From positions 62,001 to 126,000 of the forward strand of contig NZ_LRBG01000031.1 in NCBI RefSeq assembly GCF_001580545.1: a stretch of 64,000 nucleotides of DNA. The letters run 5' to 3'. A model generated the notes under the pieces. The model was not told the DNA's origin. It did no database searches and saw nothing but the letters and a program-made list of their open reading frames with translations. A program made the translations under genes and the position numbers. The stretch comes from Paraburkholderia monticola (lineage in GTDB: Bacteria; Pseudomonadota; Gammaproteobacteria; Burkholderiales; Burkholderiaceae). Below are positions 27,160 through 35,479 of the stretch, piece by piece. Each line of letters starts with the position of its first letter. Position 1 is the first letter of the stretch.

Positions 27160-28302
27160 ATGACGACTCACCCCGACGAATCGCAGCGTGCTGGCTGGCT
27201 GCTTTATCACTCGGTCGGCATGTTTCCGGGGCAGGAGGAAGCCGTGCGCGCGGCACTCGACAGATTCGCGTCGAGCTGGTGTCGCCCCGACCTGCAACGC
27301 TGGGACTATGGACTCGCGGCGCGCCGCGAGGTGCTGGATCAATGGGCGCGACTGATCCATGCGCCGGCGCATGCGGTGTTCGCCGCCGAGAACGTCACGG
27401 ACGCGTTCGCGCGTTTCGTCGGCGCGCTCGGGCGGGGACGTCTCGCCGGCAAGCGCGTGCTGATCGCGGCGGACTGCTTTCCGAGCCTGCATTACATGTT
27501 GAGCGGCCTCGCGCCCGTACTCGGCTTCACGCTCGACACCGTGCCGCTCGGGCCGGACGAAACGTATGTGAGCGACGCGGCGTTCATGGCGCGCTGGCAG
27601 GACGATGTGGTGCTCGCCGTCATCACGTGGGTCACCTCGACGGCCTCGAAGCGTGCGGACGTCGCGCGTCTTGTCGCGCATGGCCGTGAGCAGGGCAGCC
27701 TGATCGCAGTCGACCTCACCCAGGGAGCCGGCATTCTCGACTACGACGTGATGGCGCCTGCCGTCGACTTCGTCGCGAGCACCACGCTGAAGTGGCTGTG
27801 CGGCGCGCCGGGCACCGGCCTCGCCTACCTGAATCCGCGTCTGCTCGATAGCGACCTGACGCCGCTGGTGCAGGGCTGGTTCAGTCAACCCGATCCCTTC
27901 AATTGGGACCTCGAACGATTTTCGCTCGCACCGGACGCACGGCGCTTCGATAGCGGCACGCCGTCGTTTCTGCCGTTCGTCGCGTCGGCGCCCGGCCTCG
28001 CGTGGCGGCTTTCGCCCGCCGCGGCCGGCATGCGCGACCACAATCTCGCGCTGTCGCGCAAGCTGATCGCGCTGTGCGATGCGAAGGGCTACCACTTGCG
28101 CTCACCGCGCGAAGAGGCGATGCGTGGCGGCAGCGTGATGGCCGATCTGCCACCGCACGTCGATCCACGCGCGCTCGAAGCGAAGCTCGCGAGCCACGGC
28201 ATTCTCGTCGACACACGTGGCAGCACCGTGCGCATGTCTCCGGGCGTGCTGACCCGACATCAGGTGCTCGACGATCTGGCGACGCTGCTTCCCGAAGTCT
28301 GA
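27160..28302 (+). CDS. Kynureninase-like class V PLP enzyme
   Basis: A 380-residue fold-type I, class V PLP enzyme related to kynureninase and cysteine desulfurases. The PLP aspartate lies in IAVDLTQGAG (Asp185) and the lysine in STTLKWLCGAPGTG (Lys211). The GTGLAYLNP tail of that block is typical of kynureninases. Kynureninase cleaves kynurenine to anthranilate and alanine; with a KynB-like cyclase at 29812 a kynurenine-like substrate is tempting, but no tryptophan dioxygenase is nearby and identity looks only family-level. AAGGAG precedes the ATG. Confidence 0.75.
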   Translation: MTTHPDESQRAGWLLYHSVGMFPGQEEAVRAALDRFASSWCRPDLQRWDYGLAARREVLDQWARLIHAPAHAVFAAENVTDAFARFVGALGRGRLAGKRVLIAADCFPSLHYMLSGLAPVLGFTLDTVPLGPDETYVSDAAFMARWQDDVVLAVITWVTSTASKRADVARLVAHGREQGSLIAVDLTQGAGILDYDVMAPAVDFVASTTLKWLCGAPGTGLAYLNPRLLDSDLTPLVQGWFSQPDPFNWDLERFSLAPDARRFDSGTPSFLPFVASAPGLAWRLSPAAAGMRDHNLALSRKLIALCDAKGYHLRSPREEAMRGGSVMADLPPHVDPRALEAKLASHGILVDTRGSTVRMSPGVLTRHQVLDDLATLLPEV

Positions 28303-28304
28303 TG

Positions 28305-28334
28305 CATTGACGCAATTGAAAACATTGACGCAAT
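28305..28334. repeat. Two 12-base direct repeats upstream of the permease gene
   Basis: CATTGACGCAAT occurs at 28305-28316 and again at 28323-28334, an 18-base period, in the 56-base gap before the permease ATG. Tandem identical 12-mers here could be a regulator site or a local duplication. Confidence 0.6.
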
Positions 28335-28358
28335 AAACAATCCGGACGGGACCAGGAC

Positions 28359-29759
28359 ATGGAAGACACAAGCATCACGTCACGCGAAAAAGGCTTGCAC
28401 AAGGCCCTGACGCAGCGACAGATCGGCATGATCGGCATCGGCGGCGCGATCGGCACCGGCCTTTTCATGGGCAGCGGCATCGCGATCGGTTATGCCGGTC
28501 CAGGGGTGCTGATAAGCTATGCGATCGCCGCGCTGATCGCCGTCATCATGGTGTTCAGTCTCGCCGAGATGGCCGTCGCGCACCCGACGGCCGGCTCGTT
28601 CGGCACCTATGCCGAGATGTATCTGAATCGCTGGACCGGGTTCGTCGTGCGCTATACCTACTGGATCATCGAGGTGGTGGCGGTCGGCGGCGAGGCGATC
28701 GCGGTCGGCGTCTATATGAGTTTCTGGTTTCCGGGTGTGCCGGTGTGGATGTGGTCGATCGCGTTCGGCATTGCGCTCGTGTACGTGAATTGCCGGTCCG
28801 TGACCAACTTCGGGTCGTTCGAATACTGGTTCGCGTTGATCAAGGTCGTCGCGATTCTCGCGTTCATCGTCGTGGGTCTGGCGAAGGTGTTCGGCCTCGG
28901 CACGGGCACGCCGGTCGGCATGCACAATCTGACGGGACTGCCCGGCGGCTTCATGCCGCACGGTTTCAGCGGTGTGTGGATGGGTGTACTGATGGCGATC
29001 TTCTCGTTCTATGGCGTCGAGATCGTCGCGGTGACCTCGGGTGAAGCCCAAGACCCTTCGAAGGCCATTCCGAATGCGCTGCGCTCGATGGTGCTGCGCC
29101 TCACGCTGTTCTACATCCTCGCGCTCGGCATCATGGTGACGTATCTGCCGTGGACCGAAGCCGGCGCGAAGGTCGTGCAGCAAAGCCCGTTCGTGAAACT
29201 GTTCGCGCACGCGGGCATCGCGCATGCCGCGGCGTTGATGAACTTCGTCGTGATCACCGCGGCGTTGTCGAGCATGAATACGAACATCTATCTGTCCTCG
29301 CGCACGCTGTTCTCGCTTGCCCGTGGCGGATACGCGCCGCGCTGGCTGGGTACGTTGTCGCCGAGTGGGACGCCGCTGGTCGCGACGCTGATTTCCGGCG
29401 CCGGCGTGCTGGCCGCGGCCGCGGTGTCGTTCTTCAGTCCGCTCGCGTACAACTACCTGTTCGGGATCGCGCTGTTCGGCGGCATCTTCGTGTGGATCGT
29501 GATTCTCGTCACGCACCTGCGCTTTCGCCGCGCATGGCAAGGCCGCACGTTGCCGGTTCGCATGCCGCTGTTCCCGATCGCGCAGATTACCGGTATCGCG
29601 CTGCTGAGCGCCATTCTGGTCACGATGGGTCTCGATACCGACTTCTGGAACATTTCCTGGATCGTCGGCGTGCCCTGGTTGATCGGCATCTCGCTCGTGT
29701 ATTTCATCTACCGCAAACGGCTCGCTCAGGCCTCGCTGTCGAGCGCGGCGAGCGTGTGA
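28359..29759 (+). CDS. Amino acid permease, APC superfamily
   Basis: A 466-residue secondary amino acid importer with about 12 membrane helices. The first-helix motif IGMIGIGGAIGTGLFMGSG and the following YAGPGVLISYAIAALI are characteristic of the AAT branch (GabP, CycA, AroP relatives). It should bring a specific amino acid or amine into the cell for the surrounding enzymes. The gene lies between the kynureninase-like and cyclase genes. Substrate is undetermined; GabP/ProY-like and aromatic permeases are equally possible. Confidence 0.88.
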   Translation: MEDTSITSREKGLHKALTQRQIGMIGIGGAIGTGLFMGSGIAIGYAGPGVLISYAIAALIAVIMVFSLAEMAVAHPTAGSFGTYAEMYLNRWTGFVVRYTYWIIEVVAVGGEAIAVGVYMSFWFPGVPVWMWSIAFGIALVYVNCRSVTNFGSFEYWFALIKVVAILAFIVVGLAKVFGLGTGTPVGMHNLTGLPGGFMPHGFSGVWMGVLMAIFSFYGVEIVAVTSGEAQDPSKAIPNALRSMVLRLTLFYILALGIMVTYLPWTEAGAKVVQQSPFVKLFAHAGIAHAAALMNFVVITAALSSMNTNIYLSSRTLFSLARGGYAPRWLGTLSPSGTPLVATLISGAGVLAAAAVSFFSPLAYNYLFGIALFGGIFVWIVILVTHLRFRRAWQGRTLPVRMPLFPIAQITGIALLSAILVTMGLDTDFWNISWIVGVPWLIGISLVYFIYRKRLAQASLSSAASV

Positions 29760-29811
29760 TCTGTTCCATGACCGCACGAATCGACGATCTGTCAGCAAAG
29801 GAGCTGCCGCA

Positions 29812-30591
29812 ATGAATTCCTGCCTCAATGAACTCGCCGCCGGACTGGTCAGCGGCGACGTGCGCGTGATCGATCTCACGCAGACGCTGTCACCCGAGTT
29901 TCCGGCGCTTCAGTTGCCCGCGCAATTCGGTCAGGTGTGGGCCTTCAAGATGGAGAAGATCAGCGAGTACGACGAGAACGGCCCCGGCTGGTACTGGAAC
30001 AATTTCTCGTGCGGCGAACACACGGGTACGCATTTCGATGCGCCGGTCCATTGGGTTACGGGCAGAGACCATCCACGCAATTCGGTCGATACGATCGAAG
30101 CGCGAAACTTCGTGGCGCCCGCGGTCGTGATCGATGCGAGCGCCGAAGTGGCGGCCAATCCGGACTGGCTGCTGACGCCCGATTTCCTGATGCGCTGGGA
30201 AGGTCGGCATGGCCGGATACCCGCCGGCGCATGGGTGCTGTTCCGTACCGACTGGTCGAAGCGCACGGACCCCGCCGAGTTTCTCAACCTGAAGGAGGAC
30301 GGCGCCCATACGCCGGGCCCTACCCAGGAAACGGTGGAGTGGCTCATTCACGAGCGCGACGTGCACGGATTCGGCGTCGAAACGATCAACACCGACGCGG
30401 GCCAGGCGTACTCGTGGACCGTTCCTTATCCGTGTCATACGCTGATGCATGGCGCGAACCGATACGGGCTGCAGTGCCTCACCAATCTCGATCTTCTGCC
30501 GCCGACTGGTGCGCTGATCGTGGCGGCTCCGCTGAAGATCCAGCATGGTTCCGGGAGCCCACTGAGAGTGCTCGCGATGGTGGCAGGCTAG
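29812..30591 (+). CDS. KynB-like metal-dependent cyclase/hydrolase
   Basis: A 259-residue member of the cyclase family (kynurenine formamidase KynB, isatin hydrolase). The metal-binding signature is HTGTHFDAPVH, with His74, Asp76 and His80 as likely ligands. Family members hydrolyse N-formylkynurenine, isatin or related amides and lactams. At 259 residues it is longer than classical KynB (about 210) and nearer to the isatin-hydrolase-like group, so the substrate may be another cyclic or formylated compound. AAAGGAG lies upstream of the ATG. It is the last gene of the GntR-linked run. Confidence 0.82.
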   Translation: MNSCLNELAAGLVSGDVRVIDLTQTLSPEFPALQLPAQFGQVWAFKMEKISEYDENGPGWYWNNFSCGEHTGTHFDAPVHWVTGRDHPRNSVDTIEARNFVAPAVVIDASAEVAANPDWLLTPDFLMRWEGRHGRIPAGAWVLFRTDWSKRTDPAEFLNLKEDGAHTPGPTQETVEWLIHERDVHGFGVETINTDAGQAYSWTVPYPCHTLMHGANRYGLQCLTNLDLLPPTGALIVAAPLKIQHGSGSPLRVLAMVAG

Positions 30592-30624
30592 CGCGGAGGC
30601 GCACGTTTCTGTTTCCGTAAGCAA

Positions 30625-30642
30625 CTGTCAACGAACTGTCAC
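30625..30642 (+). promoter_or_regulatory. Pho box upstream of pstS
   Basis: CTGTCAACGAACTGTCAC contains two CTGTCA direct repeats at an 11-base period, the classic PhoB-binding arrangement. It is 131 bases upstream of the pstS start, so transcription should rise under phosphate limitation. Confidence 0.85.
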
Positions 30643-30773
30643 CTGAACCGCTTAACGTTGAATGTTGGAGCGAGGCAGCCTGCGCCCGCAGCAGGTGTAG
30701 TTGCGGGATCACGGCGCGGAGCGAAGCTTGCTGCACCCCTTGAATCGGTCAGTCAATCTCGTGGAGGTGGACC

Positions 30774-31808
30774 ATGCTGTTCAAACGAGGATTTGCAGTT
30801 CTTGCCGTGGCACTTCCCCTGGCGGTCGCGCAAGCGCAAACCGCCGACATCACCGGCGCGGGCAGCACGTTTGCCGCCCCGATCTATAACAAGTGGGCTG
30901 ACGCTTACCACAAGGCGGGAGGCGGCAAGGTCAACTACCAGGGCATCGGTTCGGCGGGCGGCATCAAGCAGATCATCGCGAAGACCGTCGATTTCGCCGG
31001 CTCCGACGCGCCGATGAAGGACGACGAACTCGCGAAGACAGGGCTGTTTCAGTTCCCGACCGTGGTCGGTGGCGTGGTTCCGGTCGTGAACATGCCGGGT
31101 GTGAAGCCGGGGCAGTTGGTTCTGTCGGGTGCGGTGCTCGGCGACATCTATCTGAACAAGATCAAGAAATGGAACGATCCGGCGATCGCCGCCCTGAATC
31201 CGGGCATGAAGCTGCCGGATACGGACATCGCCGTCGTGCGCCGCGCCGACGGTTCGGGCACGAGCTTCATCTGGACGAACTTTCTGTCGAAGGTGAACCC
31301 CGAGTGGAAGTCGAAAGTCGGCGAAGGCACGACCGTGAACTGGCCGACCGGTACGGGCGGTAAGGGCAACGACGGCGTGGCCGCTTTCGTGCAACGCCTG
31401 CCGGGCGCGGTCGGCTATGTCGAGTGGGCGTATGCGAAGCAGAACAACATGGTCTACACCAGCCTGAAGAACTCCGCGGGTGCCGTGGTTCAGCCGAAGA
31501 CCGAGACCTTCAAGGCGGCCGCGGCCGGCGCGGACTGGAAGACGTCGTTCTACCAGATCCTGACGAACGAGCCGGGCAAGGATGCATGGCCGGTCGTCGG
31601 CGCGACCTTCGTGCTGCTGCATTCGACGCAGGAAAAGCCGGCGCAGGGCGCGGCAACGCTGAAGTTTTTCGACTGGGCGTTCAAGAACGGCGGCCAGGCG
31701 GCCAACGATCTCGACTACATCTCGCTGCCGGATTCGGTCATGGAGGAAATCCGCGGTCAGTGGAAGACGAAGGTCAAAGACGCTTCGGGAAAGCCGGTGT
31801 TTCAGTGA
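30774..31808 (+). CDS. pstS: Phosphate ABC transporter periplasmic phosphate-binding protein PstS
   Basis: A 344-residue PstS with a cleavable signal peptide (MLFKRGFAVLAVALPLAVAQ), the phosphate-contacting ITGAGSTFAAPIYNKW at the mature N terminus, SGTSFIWTNFLS near residue 160 and WPTGTGGKGNDGVAAFVQ. It binds phosphate in the periplasm for PstCAB. GGAGG just before the ATG and the upstream Pho box support high, phosphate-controlled expression. Unusually, pstC, pstA, pstB and phoU do not follow within the window; a DUF3562 gene does, so the transporter genes must lie elsewhere or this is a second copy. Confidence 0.95.
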   Translation: MLFKRGFAVLAVALPLAVAQAQTADITGAGSTFAAPIYNKWADAYHKAGGGKVNYQGIGSAGGIKQIIAKTVDFAGSDAPMKDDELAKTGLFQFPTVVGGVVPVVNMPGVKPGQLVLSGAVLGDIYLNKIKKWNDPAIAALNPGMKLPDTDIAVVRRADGSGTSFIWTNFLSKVNPEWKSKVGEGTTVNWPTGTGGKGNDGVAAFVQRLPGAVGYVEWAYAKQNNMVYTSLKNSAGAVVQPKTETFKAAAAGADWKTSFYQILTNEPGKDAWPVVGATFVLLHSTQEKPAQGAATLKFFDWAFKNGGQAANDLDYISLPDSVMEEIRGQWKTKVKDASGKPVFQ

Positions 31809-31915
31809 AGGTAGCGGTTAGCACGGAGTCAATTGACTCAGGTCAATTGGCTCGCATTTCAAGGCGAGTAACGTGTCGGTGACGGCCTTTTATCACCGCA
31901 CGCCAGGAGCCGCAC

Positions 31916-32113
31916 ATGGTCACGCGCAACGTCGAGGATGTCATCAGGCAGATTGCCGCCGCCACCAACACCCCCGAGGAAATAGTGGCCCAGATGTATC
32001 GGGAGACGTGGACGGAATACAGCGAAGGTGCGCGAATCACGGATTACCTGACGGTGCTGGTTGCTCGCCGTGTGAGTGACAATCTACGTCGACGGCAACG
32101 GGACTCGCATTGA
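31916..32113 (+). CDS. Small DUF3562-type protein
   Basis: A 65-residue protein with the pattern WTEYSEGARITDYLTVLVAR followed by a basic tail, as in the small DUF3562 family frequent in Burkholderia and relatives. It is largely helical and has no membrane segment. The function is unknown. CAGGAG eight bases before the ATG supports translation. It follows pstS by 107 bases on the same strand, so read-through from the Pho-controlled promoter is possible. Confidence 0.75.
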   Translation: MVTRNVEDVIRQIAAATNTPEEIVAQMYRETWTEYSEGARITDYLTVLVARRVSDNLRRRQRDSH

Positions 32114-32123
32114 GTGGCTCGGG

Positions 32124-33050
32124 TCAATCGCCCATGGGCGTTGCGGCGTCCGCGCCGAAGCGCTCTACGATAAATTCAATAAAGCTCCGAAGCTTCGGCG
32201 AGGTCTGCCGCTCACGCAGATACAGCAGGTTCAGTGGCCGCTCAGGCGCGGCAAACTCCGGCAGTACTTCGATCAACCGCTTCGCTCGCAGATCCGCGGC
32301 GACGAGCATCTCGGGCAGCATCGCGATGCCCAGGCCGCGCAACACCGCGCGTCGCAGCGCTTCGGAATTGTCGATCCTCAGCCTGCCGTCCACCGGCACG
32401 CTCACGCGTCCGTGCGGACCGTGCAGGATCCATTCGGGCTGTGCCGTGTGCCATTCCGAGCGCGGTGGATACGCATAGGTCACACACTGGTGCGAGGCCA
32501 GCGCGTCGGGCGATGACGGCGTGCCGTGCGTCGTCAGATACGTGCGCGACGCGCACAACACCAGCCGGTACGGCGTCAATGGCCGCGCCACGAGATCCGG
32601 ATTGCCCAGCGCGCCGATGCGTACCGCCGCCTCGAAGCCGTCGTCGAGCAGGTCCGACAGCGCGTCGGTGGCGACGATGTCGAGCTTCACTTCGGGATAG
32701 CGCTCGCAGTAATCCCCGATCACCGGCATCAGGCATTCGTTGCTGAACACGACCGGCGCGGTCACACGCAGGCGTCCGCGTGGCGTCGCGAGATGATCGA
32801 GCGCGAGCCGTTCCGAATCGTCGATCAGGCCAAGAATCTCGACACATCTTTCATAGTAGGCCTGACCAAACGCGCTGACCTGCTGCTTGCGCGTCGTGCG
32901 ATGGATCAGCCGCGTGCCAAGCCGCGTTTCCAGCGCCTGAAGATGATTGCCGACCATCGTCGGCGACAGGTCGCACGCCACCGCCGCGGCCGTCAGGCTG
33001 CCGCTTTCGACTACGCGCACGAACACGGTCATCGCTTTGAGAAGATCCAT
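32124..33050 (-). CDS. LysR-family regulator paired with a DHA2 exporter
   Basis: A 308-residue LysR regulator of the large CrgA/AphB-like subgroup: HTH SLTAAAVACDLSPTMVGNHL, then the LRVTAPVVFS start of the effector domain. The ATG at 33050 gives the normal length; the longer open frame reaching 33719 runs antisense through the exporter gene. It is divergent from the exporter (130-base gap) and convergent with the DUF3562 gene (10 bases). LysR regulators beside DHA2 pumps usually activate the pump in response to its substrate, which is the inferred role here. Confidence 0.87.
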   Translation of the reverse strand: MDLLKAMTVFVRVVESGSLTAAAVACDLSPTMVGNHLQALETRLGTRLIHRTTRKQQVSAFGQAYYERCVEILGLIDDSERLALDHLATPRGRLRVTAPVVFSNECLMPVIGDYCERYPEVKLDIVATDALSDLLDDGFEAAVRIGALGNPDLVARPLTPYRLVLCASRTYLTTHGTPSSPDALASHQCVTYAYPPRSEWHTAQPEWILHGPHGRVSVPVDGRLRIDNSEALRRAVLRGLGIAMLPEMLVAADLRAKRLIEVLPEFAAPERPLNLLYLRERQTSPKLRSFIEFIVERFGADAATPMGD

Positions 33051-33180
33051 TCCGCAATAATAATTGGTTCTGTTGTCATTCGCCGTGCGTTTATCAAACT
33101 TTGCTTCGGGAATACAGTCCGCATGCACGACGCTCGCGGCCGATCCTGGTCCGCATCGCTCGCTCTCATGCACGGACATC

Positions 33181-34575
33181 ATGCAAAGACCTCTCGCCTC
33201 AGCGGCCCGATCACCGCGCCTTGCCTTGCTCGCGACGAGCCTCGGCTTCGTCATCATCTGTCTCGACGTCACGGTGGTGAACGTCGCGCTTGCGCGCATG
33301 CGCGCTAGCCTCAGCCTCGATTCGACTGCGCTGGAATGGGTCGTCAACGCGTACACGCTGGCGTTCGCCAGTCTGCTGCTGTCCGCCGGCGCGTTGGCGG
33401 ACCGGTTCGGCGCACGCCGCATCTTTCTCGCCGGGTTCGTGGTGTTCACCGGCGCATCGGTGGGGTGCGGGCTGTCGGCCGGCGCGGCGATGCTGATCGG
33501 CGCGCGCGTGTTACAGGGGATTGGCGCGGCGCTGTGCGTGCCGTCGTCATTGGCGCTGCTCGGCGCGGCGTTTCCGGACCCGCCTGCGCGCGCGAAGGCC
33601 GTCAGCATCTGGGCGGGCACGGCGGCGCTCGCGCTGGGCGCGGGGCCACTGGTCGGCGGGCTGCTGGTCGACCGCTTCGGCTGGCCGGCGATCTTTCTGA
33701 TCAACGTGCCGATCGGCATCGCAGGGATCTGGCTGACCGTCGCTCATGCGCCTGACACGGAGGGGCACGCGGCGCGCCGTATCGATCTGGCGGGCCAGTC
33801 GCTTGCCGTCGTGGCATTGGTCGGGTTGACGTATGCGGTCGTCGAAGGCGGCAGGCTAGGGTGGAGCAGCATGACCGTCATGACGGGGCTCGGCGTCGCC
33901 GTCGTTGCGGGCGGGCTGTTCGTCATGGTCGAGGCACGACACCCGCAGCCGCTCCTGCCGCTCGCGCTGTTCCGCAATGCCGCGGTCAATGTCAGCTCGC
34001 TAACGGGCTTGTCGCTGAATTTCGGCTACTACGGACTGATGTTTGCGATGAGCCTGTTTTTCCAGAACGCGCGCCATGACACGCCGCTCGAAACCGGTCT
34101 CGCGTTCCTGCCCATGACGGCAGTGGTGACAGTCGCGAACATCGTGTCGGGCTCGCTCACCGCGCGTTTCGGTTATCGACTGCCGATGGCGGTCGGCCAG
34201 GCGCTGGCGGCGCTCGGCTATGTTTCGCTCGTGTTCGTGCATGTGGATAGCAGCGCGCTAGCGGTGGCGTTGCCGATGCTCACGATCGGCGTCGGCGTGG
34301 CGCTTGCGGTGCCGTCGATCAACACGGCGGTGCTGATGCAAGTGGACTCGTCGCGCATGGGCGTTGCATCGGGCGTGTTGAATACCGCCCGTCAGATTGG
34401 TGGCGTGCTCGGCGTCGGGTTGTTCGGTGCGCTGGTGCGACCGGAGTCCAACGATCTTGTCGCAGGACTTCATCTCGCTGTGATTCTGGCGGCTCTGGTC
34501 ACGCTTTCGAGCCTTCTGGGCACACTGCTGGGGCTCAGGGCGTCCGGATCGTGGGCCGCGGACGGTGCTCGTTAG
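33181..34575 (+). CDS. MFS multidrug exporter, DHA2 (EmrB/QacA) family
   Basis: A 464-residue drug:H+ antiporter with about 14 hydrophobic segments. The helix-1 motif LDVTVVNVALARM, the loop motif ALADRFGARRIFLAG and the motif-C-like GPLVGGLLVDRFGWPAIFLINVP are all diagnostic. The ATG at 33181 starts just before helix 1; an in-frame start at 33064 would add a non-conserved stretch. No EmrA-type periplasmic adaptor is present, so it probably acts as a single-component pump. It is divergent from its presumed LysR regulator. Confidence 0.88.
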   Translation: MQRPLASAARSPRLALLATSLGFVIICLDVTVVNVALARMRASLSLDSTALEWVVNAYTLAFASLLLSAGALADRFGARRIFLAGFVVFTGASVGCGLSAGAAMLIGARVLQGIGAALCVPSSLALLGAAFPDPPARAKAVSIWAGTAALALGAGPLVGGLLVDRFGWPAIFLINVPIGIAGIWLTVAHAPDTEGHAARRIDLAGQSLAVVALVGLTYAVVEGGRLGWSSMTVMTGLGVAVVAGGLFVMVEARHPQPLLPLALFRNAAVNVSSLTGLSLNFGYYGLMFAMSLFFQNARHDTPLETGLAFLPMTAVVTVANIVSGSLTARFGYRLPMAVGQALAALGYVSLVFVHVDSSALAVALPMLTIGVGVALAVPSINTAVLMQVDSSRMGVASGVLNTARQIGGVLGVGLFGALVRPESNDLVAGLHLAVILAALVTLSSLLGTLLGLRASGSWAADGAR

Positions 34576-34651
34576 CAGCCCTGAGTCACTGCTCGTGAAA
34601 CCCCGTCAGCCTGCTAGACTGGAAGTTCCCCTGCAAGCCATGGAGGGAGTC

Positions 34652-34843
34652 ATGACAACCGTCTACGTCGTGAAGACCGGCGAGAAGTTCCTCTGCACCG
34701 CGGAGGACGGCGATATCGGCATGGCACCGGAAATCAAGGAAGCCACGTCCTTTCACTCCTACGAGGAAGCGAACAAAGTCGCGAACGAGCACGCCGACCC
34801 CGGATACGAAATCTTGTCCGTCGAGGTCACGAAACGCTCGTGA
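34652..34843 (+). CDS. Small conserved-looking hypothetical protein (63 residues)
   Basis: I do not recognise this family. The 63-residue product is acidic and soluble, reading as alternating strand and helix (TTVYVVKTGEKFLC, then SFHSYEEANKVANEHADPGY). GGAGGG lies six bases before the ATG at 34652; an upstream in-frame start at 34565 overlaps the exporter and is less likely. It has a codon pattern typical of the genome, which argues for a real gene. A hairpin follows at 34889-34913. Confidence 0.7.
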   Translation: MTTVYVVKTGEKFLCTAEDGDIGMAPEIKEATSFHSYEEANKVANEHADPGYEILSVEVTKRS

Positions 34844-34888
34844 GGAGTTCGCTGCCAAACGCTGAGCGAAGGTGGAGCGGCAATTTCG

Positions 34889-34913
34889 CGGGCGCCATGC
34901 GATAGGGCGCCCG
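34889..34913. terminator. Terminator-like hairpin after the 63-residue gene
   Basis: CGGGCGCC (34889-34896) pairs with GGCGCCCG (34906-34913) across a nine-base loop. It sits between the small plus-strand gene and the convergent DUF4148-type gene. No T-run follows on either strand. Confidence 0.45.
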
Positions 34914-35013
34914 ATTACCGCGTACTCGGCAGGCGCGCAAAGCAAGACTCTCCACGCCGTCCCTTGCGGAGACGGCGAGTTCTCCCGCGCCCCACCAGAT
35001 CAGCCGAAAAGGC

Positions 35014-35319
35014 TTATGACCCGCCAAAGAACACCGGCTTCACCCCGCTCCCGCCGGTCGGATGGCCCATCTGCGACGAACCGTTGATCGCGGGGCCGTA
35101 TCCGCTGCTTTGGCCTGCGGCGCTGGCGCTGGCGGCCGGCATGTTGGCAGGAAAATCGACGGTATTCGCATTGGCCGGGTTGTAGCCGGCTTGCTGAAGC
35201 TGCGCGAGCTCCGCCTGTACTTGCGCGCGCGTCAGCGTCCCGTCCGACTGCGCCAACGATGCGATTGGCACGGCAAGGACGGCGACCGCGCAAACTGTGT
35301 GGACTAACGTCTTCTTCAT
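35014..35319 (-). CDS. Exported DUF4148-type small protein
   Basis: A 101-residue exported protein. The signal peptide MKKTLVHTVCAVAVLAVPIA ends near SLAQ, and LTRAQVQAELAQLQQAGYNP is the short DUF4148 helix found in many small Burkholderiales periplasmic proteins. The rest is Ala/Gly/Ser-rich and probably disordered. Function is unknown; such paralogues are numerous and often stress- or surface-regulated. CAGGAGA before the ATG supports the start. The upstream gap holds the imperfectly placed repeat CGGGTGA/TCACCCG (35344-35378), possibly regulatory. Confidence 0.82.
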   Translation of the reverse strand: MKKTLVHTVCAVAVLAVPIASLAQSDGTLTRAQVQAELAQLQQAGYNPANANTVDFPANMPAASASAAGQSSGYGPAINGSSQMGHPTGGSGVKPVFFGGS

Positions 35320-35479
35320 GGCCCATCTCCTGCTTAATTACTCCGGGTGACTCGCGCTTGGCTCGTCGCAATCACCCGATCAAAAGCATAGGCGAGAAAC
35401 CATACAGTCGTCGTTCATTGTTCGAATGGGGATATCGGCGCTCGAGCGACTGCGAGGACCGAGCTACGAGCGCACCGGC

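Noticed and set aside
28380..29879. 499-codon open frame opposite the amino acid permease
   Set aside because: It is an antisense shadow with Arg/His/Asp-rich, motif-free translation.
31809..31915. GTCAATTG repeats after pstS
   Set aside because: Two copies lie 15 bases apart near a GTCAATTGAC palindrome, but they are short and AT-simple, and no regulator points to them.
33051..33719. Extension of the LysR gene to about 531 codons
   Set aside because: It runs antisense through the DHA2 exporter, and the HTH domain starts right after the ATG at 33050.
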